NCBI GenBank assembly: GCA_029378245.1
Contig: JARKIF010000037.1
Coordinates: forward strand, 434,001 to 498,000
Direction: 5' to 3'
Length of the DNA stretch: 64,000 nucleotides
DNA from: Roridomyces roridus
Lineage: Eukaryota; Basidiomycota; Agaricomycetes; Agaricales; Mycenaceae
The translations under genes were made by a program, and so were the position numbers. Positions 1-11,044 of the stretch are shown one piece after another. Each line of letters starts with the position of its first letter. Within the stretch, counting starts at the first letter, position 1. A model generated the notes under the pieces. It was not told where the DNA came from and searched no databases. It saw only the letters and a program-made list of their open reading frames with translations.

Positions 1-299
1 ACTCACCGTAAGATCAGTCCTCGCCGAAGAATTGAAACAGCTATTATTACTATGCCCTGGGTTCGCAGTCAGAAATAAACGAGCTATTATATTGCGGGAA
101 GGAGATCGTTAGTGGAGGTGCATGAGAAGAACCGGGCTCTCGGAATACACGCGGAGTCGAATCAATTCAAACGAGCTTCCCGCAATAACGAAAATTCATG
201 AATTGAGAATGTACAACTAGCGATATCCAAGAGGTATAAGTCAATGCCAGTAATCCAGTAAAATATAGATACCAAGAAGCGCCACAACTCACGAACGAC
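1..299. other. Window edge, no gene recognised
   Basis: This is the 3' flank of the minus-strand Rap1-type gene that ends at 300. I see no convincing coding exon, RNA gene or repeat here. The short open frames have no recognisable protein features. Confidence 0.4.
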
Positions 300-1910
300 T
301 CAACCAAACAACGACAGGTGAGAATCGCCTTCGGATAGACAGAGGCTGTCACCCTCCAAGAGACGGCGGTCGAACTCCTCCTGGTGCAGTTTCCTATCGC
401 CCGAATCGTCCAGGATTCGCCAGGATACAAATCCGGGTCGCGGCACCCTCGGAACGCAAAGACGGCCAGGTTCATCCTCGTCGTCAGACCAGGGTAAGCG
501 TTCCGGCGATCGCGAGTTGTGCGATGCGCGCTTGATACCCGACATGGACTGGAAACGCAGGGATTTCCGCGCACTGCTAGGTTTCGGTTCGCGGTACTGC
601 GGCGGTGCGGAGGAAAGGGGAGAGGAGGAAAGATCCAACTCTCTCAACATGTGGGCGGCGGCCTCGGCGTCAGCCTCCGAGTCACTGTCGCTGTCCGAAA
701 CAGTATTACAGATCGCTTCACCAGCGACAAGGACGGAGGTCGGGGAGGGTGAGGAAGGGGAATGCGATTCATCGAAGGGAGTACCAGAGATATGACTTGA
801 GCGGGATGCTGCGTCCGAGTCGGCCTCGGACTCGCTGTCAGATGATGCAGTCTCCCGGATGGCGACATTCGTCTGAGCAACGAGGACGGGATGAGAAGAG
901 CTCGTCAGTCTGCGGTTGCGACACGGCGGTGACGGCGGCGATTGAGACGAGGCGTTGCCAGATGTGGATTGCGACTCTACCTCCGGCTCGACACTCCCCG
1001 TCGTCCCAGTCGACCCGGATGCGAGTTGAAGCAAGGTCTCTCGCAAATGTACGTCGGTAAGGTGGAGGTCGCCCGTCAGCTTCCAAGTCTCGTAGACGAC
1101 GCGTGGGTCCAAGCCGTGGATGACCGCCAGATGGCAGACGGCGAGATTGAGGGCGAGGAACCGGTCAGTTTCGGACATGTGCGTGGAGTTTGAATGCGCG
1201 TGAAAGTCGGTGAAAGGGATGGGGAGATCTTGAAACGCGAGGGGAGATCTGTCAAGTATGAGTGAGGAAGTAGACGAGTCATGAACAATGACGCACTCCA
1301 GTGACCCCGAGCCTTCATCTAGTTCCTCGCTGCTTCCCTCGGATTCAGGACTTGGACTGCGACAGAGCTCGTGCGACTGCTCTCCGACGAACCGGTCGGT
1401 TTGGGAGATGGGCGTGGAATAGGCATGCGCGTGAAAGTTAGCGGAGGGGATGGGGAGATCTTGGAATGCGCGGTGGGATCTGTCAAGCATGAGTGAAGAT
1501 ATAGACGAGTCATGAACAGCGACGCACTCTGAGCCTTCATCTACCTCCTCACTGCTTCCATGAGATTCAGGACTTGGACTGCGACAAAGCTCTTGTGTTT
1601 CCTGACGCGCACACCGCGCGAGAAATTCGTCGATACGTGGGTCGTACTTTGCCCGGTCACGCTTGTATTTGTTCTTCCATGACTCCTCTGAATGATTCGA
1701 TGCCCACACCTCCTGTGACTCGTGAGATAATCCAGGTCCAGTACTCCCCGGAAGACACACCTTTTTCATCTCAAGGAACGTCGTCCGACTCGAGCGTGCA
1801 CGCGGCTCGTATGCCGCCAAAAACTGGACCATATAGTCCTCCTCTGCTTCAGAGAACCTTGTACATATCCTCTGGGCGGAACGAGTTTTGCCCTTGTTGG
1901 GTTGAGACAT
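300..1910 (-). CDS. Rap1-type Myb domain protein, paralog A
   Basis: An unbroken 536-codon frame starts at the ATG at 1910. Residues about 17-78 match the Rap1-type Myb fold: an acidic 'FSEAEEDYMVQFLAAY' first helix and a 'HSEESWKNKYKRDRAKYDPRI' third-helix region. In known fungi and animals Rap1 is a telomere or shelterin protein, and this Myb domain binds DNA or partners. The remainder is Ser/Pro/Glu-rich and probably disordered, apart from a module near residues 255-300 ('VYETWKLTGDLHLTDV') that recurs in paralog B at 12425-13911. There is no visible BRCT domain or C-terminal Rap1 interaction domain, so a telomere role is inference. The segment between the Myb helices could hide an in-frame intron. 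A 74-codon internal duplication is listed separately. Confidence 0.72.
   Translation of the reverse strand: MSQPNKGKTRSAQRICTRFSEAEEDYMVQFLAAYEPRARSSRTTFLEMKKVCLPGSTGPGLSHESQEVWASNHSEESWKNKYKRDRAKYDPRIDEFLARCARQETQELCRSPSPESHGSSEEVDEGSECVAVHDSSISSLMLDRSHRAFQDLPIPSANFHAHAYSTPISQTDRFVGEQSHELCRSPSPESEGSSEELDEGSGSLECVIVHDSSTSSLILDRSPLAFQDLPIPFTDFHAHSNSTHMSETDRFLALNLAVCHLAVIHGLDPRVVYETWKLTGDLHLTDVHLRETLLQLASGSTGTTGSVEPEVESQSTSGNASSQSPPSPPCRNRRLTSSSHPVLVAQTNVAIRETASSDSESEADSDAASRSSHISGTPFDESHSPSSPSPTSVLVAGEAICNTVSDSDSDSEADAEAAAHMLRELDLSSSPLSSAPPQYREPKPSSARKSLRFQSMSGIKRASHNSRSPERLPWSDDEDEPGRLCVPRVPRPGFVSWRILDDSGDRKLHQEEFDRRLLEGDSLCLSEGDSHLSLFG
1158..1592 (-). repeat. Internal tandem duplication within Rap1-type gene A
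   Basis: Two adjacent units of about 220 bp (roughly 1389-1592 and 1158-1370) encode the same series of motifs: 'ELCRSPSPES', a Glu-rich stretch, 'ECV..HDSS.SSL.LDRS', 'FQDLPIP' and 'TDRF'. The 'gattcaggacttggactgcgac' sequence occurs at 1342 and 1564, a 222-bp offset (74 codons). The second unit has a small in-frame insertion. Paralog B at 12425-13911 has one unit only, so the duplication is specific to this gene. Confidence 0.8.
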
Positions 1911-3211
1911 TCGAGCGGACGACGAGAGACGACGAGGAAGTGAGGGAAGATGGTGGTTAAGAACAACTCACGTGTCTCGCACGTGACACCGATTGTGAGA
2001 TCAAATGATGGCCGCTTTGGATGCACAGCCCCGGCTGGCCCTTGTCTTCGACCCCCATCGTTACTGCCTGGCTGGGGAGATTGAAAACACCTTTGCTTCG
2101 TTGCTTTTGCGATGAAATCAAGGCATCTGGATTCTGAATCTGCAGCTCCTTGAAGCAGTGAAGCCGTCTTTCCCAACTCAACTCTTTTTCAAGTCCGACT
2201 CCGAGTCTGTTCTCAGTGCTGCTGTAGCTGGTCTCAACGCTCAACGTGCTTGATCACACTCTCGAGTCCGTGCCTGGGCCTGCTCATTAAATGCCCCCAT
2301 GTGTGCTTTGGGTCTCACTCGTATCTCATCCGTACCCTCGTGCATCCGGCTGCGGGAAGAATAATAATTACTAGTCGACTGGATTGCTTTTGGTACGGTG
2401 GAAGCGACTACTTGACTTTCCAGAGTTTACTTCGCCACTCTTTTGATCATTCAACTCGTCGAAAAGCATGCCGTATAGTTGTCGCATCGGAGAATGAAAT
2501 AAAGAGTAAAGCTGGGAGACGAGGCAGCTCTGGCCTCGGTGGATTCACAGTCCTCATACCGTGGCAAGTCCATCTTACTGACGAATTATACAACCTTCCT
2601 CTCCGTTGCCGGTGTGTTACTAGTCGGTCAAGCTCTCGTTCGAAAAACTTATTGTCTCAAATAACTCTATAACTCTGCTTACAGCACACCGAGCTCAAAC
2701 TAGAGTGAGTGACTCTCGAAAAAGTCCGCAATCGTTCCGACCAAAAGTATGCACGATTCAGTGATCGTCGAGGGTCCTACACCGATGCGCCGCACCCGAG
2801 TGCTCAAATATTCAGAAGGATTCTGACGAGTCAGTGACGACGAAGTCGAAGTCATCCCGGCACGGTTCAACTACCCAATTTCTGAAGACCCCGATCGGAC
2901 ATAATGCACTATTCGAATCGTCGGGCTGAGTGAATGAAAAACTCCACGGTTCAAAGCCAAGGACAACGAGTCGACCACTCCATACACTGTACTTGTAAAA
3001 ATCTGTAGGACAGCCGAACTATGGTCTCTCAATCGTACCCTGTGTAAAAGGATGCGTTCCACCACAGTCGCTACCTGCGTAACAAGAAATAGTAGCCAAA
3101 CTCCCTGTGCCGCTCAGCCAGATCTGGAATTACAGTCAATGGGGAATCAAAGAGTAGGCTGATCAAGCTCGTACCAGTTACCGTCAAGAAAAACAAACGA
3201 GTATATGCATG
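1911..3211. other. Intergenic stretch, nothing recognised
   Basis: This 1.3-kb stretch separates the Rap1-type gene from the first F-box copy. Open frames exist on both strands but show no domain, conserved family or plausible exon chain. I see no tandem repeat or target-site duplication. Confidence 0.4.
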
Positions 3212-4821
3212 CTATTCCTCATACGCCAAATCACTCGCAGACCCGGGATCGAGCAAAAACGGGAGACCATATGCTGGGAGATCCTCCTCTTCCGCCATTA
3301 AAGCAAGCTGTTCAAGTCATTTGATCAGAGGTGCTAGCAAAGCAGTTGTATACCATGTGCTCACCAATTCCGTACTAACGCTCCCCGTGAAGCATTCGGT
3401 GTCTGAATCAATTTCGACGCAAAGCCCTCCCTCGCGCAGACGTCGCAACTCGATTAGCGCATCTTTGAGTTTGGGCTCCTTTACAACGCCTTGTCGAGCG
3501 ATGCGATAATCCCAGTCGTTTTCGTCGTCGTCGAATGAGAGATAGAAGGATTGGAGGATGACAACCCCATCAATCCCTGCCCGCCTCGCGGTCAGCATGC
3601 GCACCAAAGGAGGGAGACGAAGGCGAAAGTCGCAGCCTTCGAGTCTGATAGACTCGAGGCAAGGCAAAAGAGGTGGGTTTCTGCTCGTTAGGCAGCCAAG
3701 AAGTCGCTCGGCACTTCCTCGATCCTCACGACGGACACGCCCAAGGGTCAGCTCCCGGAGTGACGCAAGTGGTACCGCGAGCAGTAGTTCCATGAAGATA
3801 TCGACGCCGCTGTACGTCATATCGAGTCGCATGTTGAGCAAAGGGCACCTGGATCGTTCAAGGAGGTGTATTAATTCGCCAAGGGGATGCCATCGCGCTG
3901 ACGCTGAGTTTCCCACTCTTCGAAATCTGTGGCAAAATTCTCGAGTGCAGGAAGCGTGAGATGCTGCAGAATTCCGCAACAGAATGCGTTCTCCAGCGAA
4001 AGCGTTCGAAGGCGGAATAGAATGAGGGGTGGGGTGGACGGAGAGGGGAGAGGCGAAACGAAAGAGGCTTGGAGTTCCAGTCGCAGTTCCTCGAGCTGCG
4101 GGGCAGTGTCCAAAAATGGAGCAGCAGAGTCGGAGGAAAGATGTAAGGTGGTCAGTTGACCCCATGGGAGTACTCCGCGCCAGTGGTGATTCTCGTCAAC
4201 CCACACTTCGACCTCACGCAGGCGAGGTGCGTCGAGGAAAGTCGGTGTAGTCGACAGCTCGTCTCCGAAAGGTATGTGGAGTTTCTCGAGGGTAGGGAAC
4301 GGCCCGCGCAGGGAAAAAAAGGGAGTAAGCGAAGAAGACGGTGATTGAACTGTCCGCCATTGTGCCAAATAGTTGTACGAATCTGCGAGCTTCGCCTGAG
4401 ACATGCCACCGAGTATCAAATCCAAAGGTCGGCCACCGGAATGACGTAGCCAAAAGGACAGTTGATCGACTGGCAGTCAAGGGAAGATCAGAGAGGTAGA
4501 GAGGCCAAACGAAGAACACTAACCAGGATGAAATTTTGAATCGAAAGTGGACCACAATCGGCAGCAGCGATGTGCGAGATCTCTCCAGGCGCGGCAGACC
4601 CATGTCAAAGGAAGTGGGCTGCGTCTTGCATCGACAGCAAGATACTGAACGAATAATTCGGAGGTGATTTCGTTGGGAAGCGAAAGAACGGGATAGGCTA
4701 GCGTCTGCAGCAGCTCGGCAGCCCTGTCGCGCTTGGCGCGTACCAGAGCAATCTGAGCACGGAGTGCATGGAGTTCTTGATCTAGGAGCGCGATCTCCGT
4801 GCGGAGATCGGAGGCAGACAT
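3212..4821 (-). pseudogene. F-box protein, copy 1 (frameshifted)
   Basis: Exons are 4821-4524, 4469-3365 and 3307-3212. Exon 1 encodes an N-terminal coiled coil ('LRTEIALLDQEL') and an F-box ('LSLPNEITSELF', 'LTWVCRAWRDLAHRC'). F-box proteins recruit substrates to SCF ubiquitin ligases through Skp1. Exon 2 is a leucine-rich, LRR-like region. Exon 3 ends 'AYGLPFLLDPGSAS...'. The frame breaks near 3890: compared with copy 4 (44516-46220) there are 5 extra bases just before 'IHLLERSRC', which moves the downstream part into another frame. All other positions align, so this is a recent pseudogene unless an unseen intron rescues it. A sequence error is the alternative. Confidence 0.72.
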
Positions 4822-5127
4822 GGGCACTGAGTGGAGAGCGCGTTTTTTGAAGATGAGAGTCGGGAAGAAGAGGTGCGTCGCTGACGTCATCACTGTGTGC
4901 GCCGATAACCGGCTTTCTCTTTGACCTCAGAACGCGTTCGTCGCATCTCCAACGCTCCCTCCATCTGCGTACCTTGTAATAGCGTGCAATTTGGCCAAAG
5001 AAAATGCTGTCTACTTGACAAACGAGTCGGATTTTACTACTGACTGCAAAGTTAGCCCTGAAGTACTGTTAGTACCGAATCAAAGTGTGAAATGCGCACG
5101 TTCTTACCGCCAAGAAAACGTGTGATT

Positions 5128-6747
5128 CTATTCCGAGTCGTCTCTCAACCTCGTGTAAAACCCTGGATCGACGAGAAAGGGAAGACCACACGCAGGGAAG
5201 TCTTGGGCGGCCAAAACTTTGAACTAACAGATCATTAGACGAAGCGGGCAGATTGAGAACTACAAGCTCACCAATGCTACATTGACGTTTCCGGTGAAAT
5301 ATTCCGCGCTTGACTGAATCTCGACTTGAAGTCCTCTCTCGCGCAGACGTCTCAGCTCTAGAAGTGCATCTTCCAGCTCAGGCTCTTCCAAAACACCAAT
5401 ATGGCCGGAGATATAAGCTGGATCTTCTCCGTTCTCCTCGAAAGACAAATAGAAGGATTGGAGAATCGCGATCCCATCCTTCCCTGTCCGCCTGGCGGAA
5501 AGCATGCGGACCAAATGTGGGAGACGGACACGGAAGTCGCAGCCTTCGACTCTGAGCGACTCGAGTGAGGGCAGGAGAGGGGGCTGGCTGGACATCAGAA
5601 GATCGAGGAATTCATTGAAGTGCGACCTGTCTCGGGGACGGTCGGGACCAGGCCGTTGTAACGTCAGGACACGGAGCGACTAGAATGCTCCGTTCTGAAT
5701 CCATTCGTTGAACGCACATTCCTCGTTAGCCGTGAAACACATGTTGAGAGTGAGTTCCCGCACGACACACTTGGACCTCGCGACAAGCTGAGCAAAGCTC
5801 AACAACTGGCGACGTCCCCCGGAATCATCCACGTCAGTTGTAAAACTTTGAAGCGCCGGGACAGTCAGATATTCCAATATTCCGAAACAGAGGGCTGGCT
5901 GCAAGGAGAGGGTGGAGAGGCGTGGTAGGACCAACATTTTGGTCGGAGGGGGAAGGAGGTTTAGGGTTTCGGGGTCAAAGGAAAGCTGCAGCTCTTCAAG
6001 ATGCGGAGCGCAATGTAAGATCGCGATACATGTCGCAGCTGACTCGGAGGATAGGTCTAGCACCTTGAGTTGAACCCAAGGGAGCCTCTCGAGCCAACTG
6101 TACGCGGGCGATGCGGAGACCTCGCGAAGTCGAGGTGCGTTGAGAAACACCGATGGAGTCGAAGTCTCGTATCCGGATGGGAGTTGTAGTTTCTCGAGGA
6201 ACGGAAATGGGCCGTGCAGGGAAGCGGGGAAGGAGATGAGAGAAGTGGAACGGAGGCTAACTGTCCGCCACTGCGCCGAATAATTGCACAGATCTTCAAC
6301 TATGGCCTGGGCTTCGGATGGCGAAGCAGGGAGATCAATTTGCAAATCCAGAGGCAGACCGCCAGAACGGCGAAGCCAAAAGGGCATGCAGTTGACTGGG
6401 TGGACGATTCAGAGAGTTCACGAGGAATGAGCCGAAGACCACTTACCAGCATAGAACTTTGAATCAAAGGAAGTCCACAATCGGCAGCAAGAATGCGCGA
6501 GCTCTCTCCACTCGCGGCAAACCCATGTCAAACGGAGAGGGCTGCGTCTTTCATCGACGTCGATATACTGAATAAATATTTCGGAGGTGATTTCGTTGGG
6601 AAGCGAGAGAACAGGGTAGGCCAAAGCCTGCAGCAGCAGCTCTGAGGCCCTGTCCCGCTTGGTGCGGACCAGAGCGATCTGAGCATCGAGCTCGGGGAGT
6701 TCTTGGTCGAGTAGTGCGATTTCTGTGCGGAGTTCTGAGTCAGACAT
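5128..6747 (-). pseudogene. F-box protein, copy 2 (premature stop)
   Basis: The architecture matches copy 1: exon 1 (6747-6447) has the coiled coil and F-box 'LSLPNEITSEIFIQY', exon 2 (6395-5272) has the LRR-like region, and exon 3 (5223-5128) ends 'ACGLPFLVDPGF...'. Exon 2 has one in-frame TAG at about 5680-5682. Copy 3 reads CAG (Gln) at the same codon ('NGALQSLRV' against 'NGAF*SLRV'), so one C-to-T change explains the stop. The frame is open on both sides. It may yield a truncated protein that keeps the F-box and half of the leucine-rich part. It lies tandem to copy 1 on the same strand, which suggests local duplication. Confidence 0.75.
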
Positions 6748-6899
6748 CGGTGCCGAGTGGATGGACAGCAGCCGCGGATGAGAGTTCGGGAAGGAACGCG
6801 CGTCGCTGATGGCATCATCCGGGCTCTTGCTCTCGACCTCCATGCTGGCCCACTCTTTTCCTTCAGAACGCGGTCGTCGCACTTTCGACGCTCCGTAGA

Positions 6900-8089
6900 C
6901 CCTATATCTCTATCTTGCATCCATCCAGGATCGCCAAACTCATTCGGAGATATGAACGGGAGAAGGACACCAAAATATCTCCCGCTCTCTTTTTTTTCAC
7001 TCACCTTCGGAACTCGTCTTGGCTCACTCCGTACCCCGCTATTGGGCGCTCAGGAGCAGCAGCTCGGCCAACGCCAGGTGGGTGCATCGGCTCTCTTCCC
7101 CGCTCGTCGCTCCTTATGCAGACTCAGGACCGTCGGCCGTATCGAGTCCGCTTTCTCGATGGATGCCGATTATGAGGCACATTTTGGTGTATTGCAGCCG
7201 TTGATTTCTCCTCCTCAACCGCTGCTTGCGGATAGGGCGCGTTTGGTGCGTGTACGAGTCCCTTCCGCCCGTGATATCGACCGACTTGATTCTCTAGGAC
7301 TCACCTTCTGTGCCCATGCTCCATGTCCAAGTTGACGACTGGATGTGGTTCCAGCTCCCCCCTTCCGAGACCGATACACTGAAAGCTGACGATAATCCTG
7401 TGCGTCGTACCTAGGCTCATTATATGCTTACAACCCTTATCCAGATCGGCTTTCGCATGGACGCGGTGCCTACATCTGCGGCTACGCTGCCTCGTTCGCA
7501 CGTCCCCGGCAACGATACTCCGCACATCCCTCCGCCTTCATCCGTGCGGGATCGAGACGAGTTGTCAGGTACGTTCTTTTGGAGCACTTGTCTCCCGTAC
7601 CGACTATAATTTGGCAGCATCCCCACCGATTGGTCTTCAAGACGCCGGCCCCGCCGAGGGAGATGGTGAGACCGATGAGCAGTCGGAATCAGCGGAAGAG
7701 TTGTTGAGCGGGATGAAGGGCGTCGTGGATGGTTTTTTTTGCGAGGTTGGCGGTCGATTTAGGTCTGGGAGATCTGGTATGTGTTCTGCTCGTTGCACCG
7801 GGTGATTAACGCCCTTTTTGCTTTCGTAGGACGAGAAATGATATGAGGGCGGCGAGTCCGGTGCCTTACCTGACCTCGAGTTGTCCAGAGCGTCTCACTA
7901 GTACTTTTTGTGTTCTTCCTAATCTAGCGGTTGTTTCACAGTCGTCAGGGTATCTGGAGATATCTCCGGTGGAGAAGTGGATACACGTTCTCACAGACAC
8001 ACTAAGCGGTGGAATTTGGACGGTTGATCGGGGACTGCTCTTTGTCTCCGACCATCGTTCGCTGGCCCTGCCCTGCCTCCCTACATACT
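6900..8089 (+). other. Possible exon fragments upstream of Rap1-type gene C
   Basis: Short open segments occur, such as one starting at the ATG at 7157 (58 residues, 'MDADYEAHFGVLQPL'), with GT/AG-like borders. I could not chain them into one protein, and none has a known domain. They may be 5' exons or leader of the gene at 8090-9123, or remnants of another gene. Confidence 0.25.
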
Positions 8090-9123
8090 ATGAAGAACAA
8101 GTCCAAGCTCGTCGAAGTGAATGGCGAGACGATCAAGTGCGTTACGACTTGCTCGTTTCCTCTCCAGGCCCTGACGCCGCTTTAGATTTCACAAAAAGCA
8201 GGACGAAAACCTGTGTCACTACCTCAGCATTCACAGCATCCCGGAAACGAGGAGGGCTGCGCCGATGTACGCCGCGCTCGGGCCTCAGGTGAGTTATGCT
8301 GCGTTCTACAATGCCCGATGCAAACGTCTTCGTCTCACAGGCCTCGGACGACCTCGCGTGGAGTCGATGTCACTCCGCTACGGCCTGGCAGGCACGATAC
8401 CTCTCTCAGTCTAAGGAATTCGACGGCAAGATCGCAGCGTTGGCGCGCCAGAGGGAGCTGGAGCGTTTAGACAAGTCTCTTCGAAGGCGGAATCCGACGG
8501 CGCCACCTGTTATCAAGACTGTTGGAAGTTCGGGCAAGAAGACGAGGCCGGCGCCATATCCTTTGGTGGGTAATACTATAGCACACGGGGCGTCGCTGAT
8601 TCGTTGTTTTAGCCCGCGGTCAACAGAGTACTTTCCACTTCCGTGGCGAACAGTATCACCACCGCGATTACAGGTCCGACGCGCTCTCGAATGCCTACAC
8701 CCCAAATAGCGCGTGCGCCCTCCCCAACGCCGTCAGTGATGTGTATCGACAAACCCATCCAACCAGCATCGGTGCGTTGCTCCATTACACCATGACATTG
8801 AACTGACGCTCGTCCTTTAGGAGCAGAAGAAGGACAATGTTAAATCAACCGTCCCTCGCTGCCCGCCTGACTGCACCTGTCCCGCTGCCGCCGTGCGTAC
8901 TCATTTGCTTCCCCATGTATCTTTTTGACGTCGACTTGAGGCCGTTGCAGCCCGAGCCATTCACAAGAAACTCGCCGAGATTGCGCGGACTCAATTCGAC
9001 GGCATGTTTTCGATTGATTTCGTGTGGAAGGCGTATGCGGACCTTGGTGGGGATTTTGCGCTGGTGGAGGCGCTGTTGGATGAGATGAAGCAGGAGATTG
9101 ATGCGATGTTTGTTGAGGATTGA
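8090..9123 (+). CDS. Rap1-type Myb domain protein, paralog C
   Basis: Six exons fit one 262-residue frame: 8090-8136, 8186-8288, 8341-8565, 8613-8771, 8821-8892 and 8941-9123, with introns of 47-52 nt. Residues about 16-76 form a Rap1-type Myb domain: 'FHKKQDENLCHYLSIHSIP' for the first helix and 'CHSATAWQARYLSQSKEFD' for the third. The domain matches paralogs A and B in pattern but not closely in sequence, so it is an older divergence. The middle is Pro/Ser/Thr-rich. The C-terminal 'FVWKAYADLGGDFALVEALL' resembles the module after the Myb domain in the other two. The last intron needs a non-consensus GAG acceptor at 8940. The start is the first ATG in the Myb frame; an upstream exon is possible. 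Confidence 0.62.
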
Positions 9124-9138
9124 GGAGGCGGGTCTTTA

Positions 9139-11044
9139 CCAAGGAGCGGTTTTGTGTTTTATTGCGTTGTCCTTCTTGGAAGAGTTCTGGGAGTTTCGAA
9201 TCGAATCTAATACAAAGACGAGTGAGGGTTGAAACGTTGAAGGGCGAAATCTCTCCGGTTTGCGAATATTCAAGGACCTTATGTTCATCTCTCTTCTGGC
9301 AGAACCCAGTAGCGAGAGTTTCGCGTCTGCAGAACATTTCCCGTCGTAGCAGTCTTCGCAAGCAGAATGTTGTTCGTTCGATTCGAACCGTAATTTTTTT
9401 CTTCACTTCTTCTCTGGTCTGATCTTCATCCTTCCCGGATAATGGCTACAATACGTATCGGACATCTTAGTGTGATTCTGATTTCAGGCTGGCTGAAGTT
9501 GACTCTTTGGTGTTTGGTGGTTTGCGGCTTCTGGTCTGTTTTTTGAGTAAGTTGACAAAGAGCTGTTCTATTTCGATTTTCCCACGAGGTTTGAGAATAT
9601 CACGGCCTGCAAGCTGTCAGGGGACATAAGTTCTCGCCGGGGAAAAAGAGAGGCACTCCGAACCGGCATGTACAAGAAGCTGGTCCCGAATCGAACGGGG
9701 TGCCCACTTCAATCAACATTCCAGCGAAGTCCTGGGCGCTTACTTTCTCGTCCCAATTTCCCGAATCGTATCCCCTAGCTGGAGTATGTCGGCTATGATG
9801 GATTGGAGGCGTTCGACGATAGCAGGGCAGGGAAATTATATAACTCGGTGCGTGAAGTTGCCGAAAGCGTTGGGCGACCTTGAGGCACGCGCAGAAGTCA
9901 AAGAGGGCACATGAATTTATTGAGAGTCAGTGGAATTGGACCAAACAAGCGAGACGTTCCGGTTTTGTGTTTTATTGCGTTGTTTTTCTTGGAAGATGGG
10001 GGCGTTTCGAATCGAATTTAATACAAAGACCAGTGAGGGTTGAACCGTTGAACGACGAAATCTCCCCGGTGTGTGGATATTTAAGGGCCTCATGTTCATT
10101 GGTGGTCTGATCCATGTACTCCCCGATGTGTGTGAGTCTGCTGGTTGAAGTTGTGGTTTGCGGCTTCTAGCATGTCCTTCTCCGGCGCAAAAAAGGGAGG
10201 AAGTTCATCAACTAAAGCAGCCAGGTCCCGGATCGAACAGGGTACCGACTGCAGTGCACAATTGTTAATGGCGGCTCTCATACTTCTGACTACACGGACC
10301 AGGTAGAGCGCTTTTAGCAGCCCGAAGATCGAGGCCTTGGTGCTTTGAGGACTTGCTGTAATTCTCTCGTCCCAACTTGCTGAATCGAATACGCTAGCTC
10401 GAGTATGTTGGCCAAGTATAAGTATCGGAAGAGTCAGTGGAATTAGACCAATCAAGCCGTCGCCCCTGTGGGATTGCTTGAGCTCATGGTATTAGGTGGC
10501 AGCACCCAGTAGCGCGAGAAGTTGTTCCTTCGATTCGGACTTGGGTCGTCTGCAGCAGTTCTGCCTTTTTGCTTTCTTTTTCTCTGGTCTGATCTGCATT
10601 TATAGTGCCACAGTTGATTTCATTATTGTGAGTCTGTTGATAACGCTCCGGATCCCGGTCAGTTGACATTGCAGTTCAGCTACCAGCAGAAGTAAAGGTA
10701 GGCCTACTGGTACTCCAAGTCGGACACTTAAATGATCTGGGCGGTCGATCCTGGCGAAGACAAGGTGAGATGCCGGTGCTCAGAACGCTCGGGGAACGTG
10801 CCACAGAATGCATGCGAAGATTGCCAGAGTGGATCCCCGAATTGCCGAGGAAAAAGAAGAGGGGAGTCGACCAGATGCATACAGCTCCTCCCGAATCGAA
10901 CGGGGTATCGACTGCACATATTGGTTGCCTGGGTTGCAGGATGACTGTGGCCAGCTGGTCGAATGGCTCACATAAGACACCCAAATAGAGACCAAGCATT
11001 AGAGACCGGCACCAGGAGAGTTTACTGTGACCGTTCATCGACAC
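9139..11044. repeat. Diverged non-coding repeat cluster
   Basis: Several segments recur in rearranged order. The 'ttttgtgttttattgcgttg...aagagcg/aaccagtgagggttga' block occurs at about 9150-9290 and again at 9960-10100. The 'cccagtagcg...tctctggtctgatc' block occurs at 9308-9425 and 10504-10600. The 'ctcgtcccaa.tt.c.gaatcg' block occurs at about 9748 and 10366. An 18-bp tRNA T-arm-like motif occurs at 9684-9701, 10226-10243 and 10889-10906. No protein is encoded. It looks like three decayed copies of one element, perhaps a SINE-like one. Confidence 0.55.

Noticed and set aside
167..2176. Many short frames on both strands over Rap1-type gene A
   Set aside because: They overlap the longer, domain-bearing minus-strand frame and have no motifs of their own.
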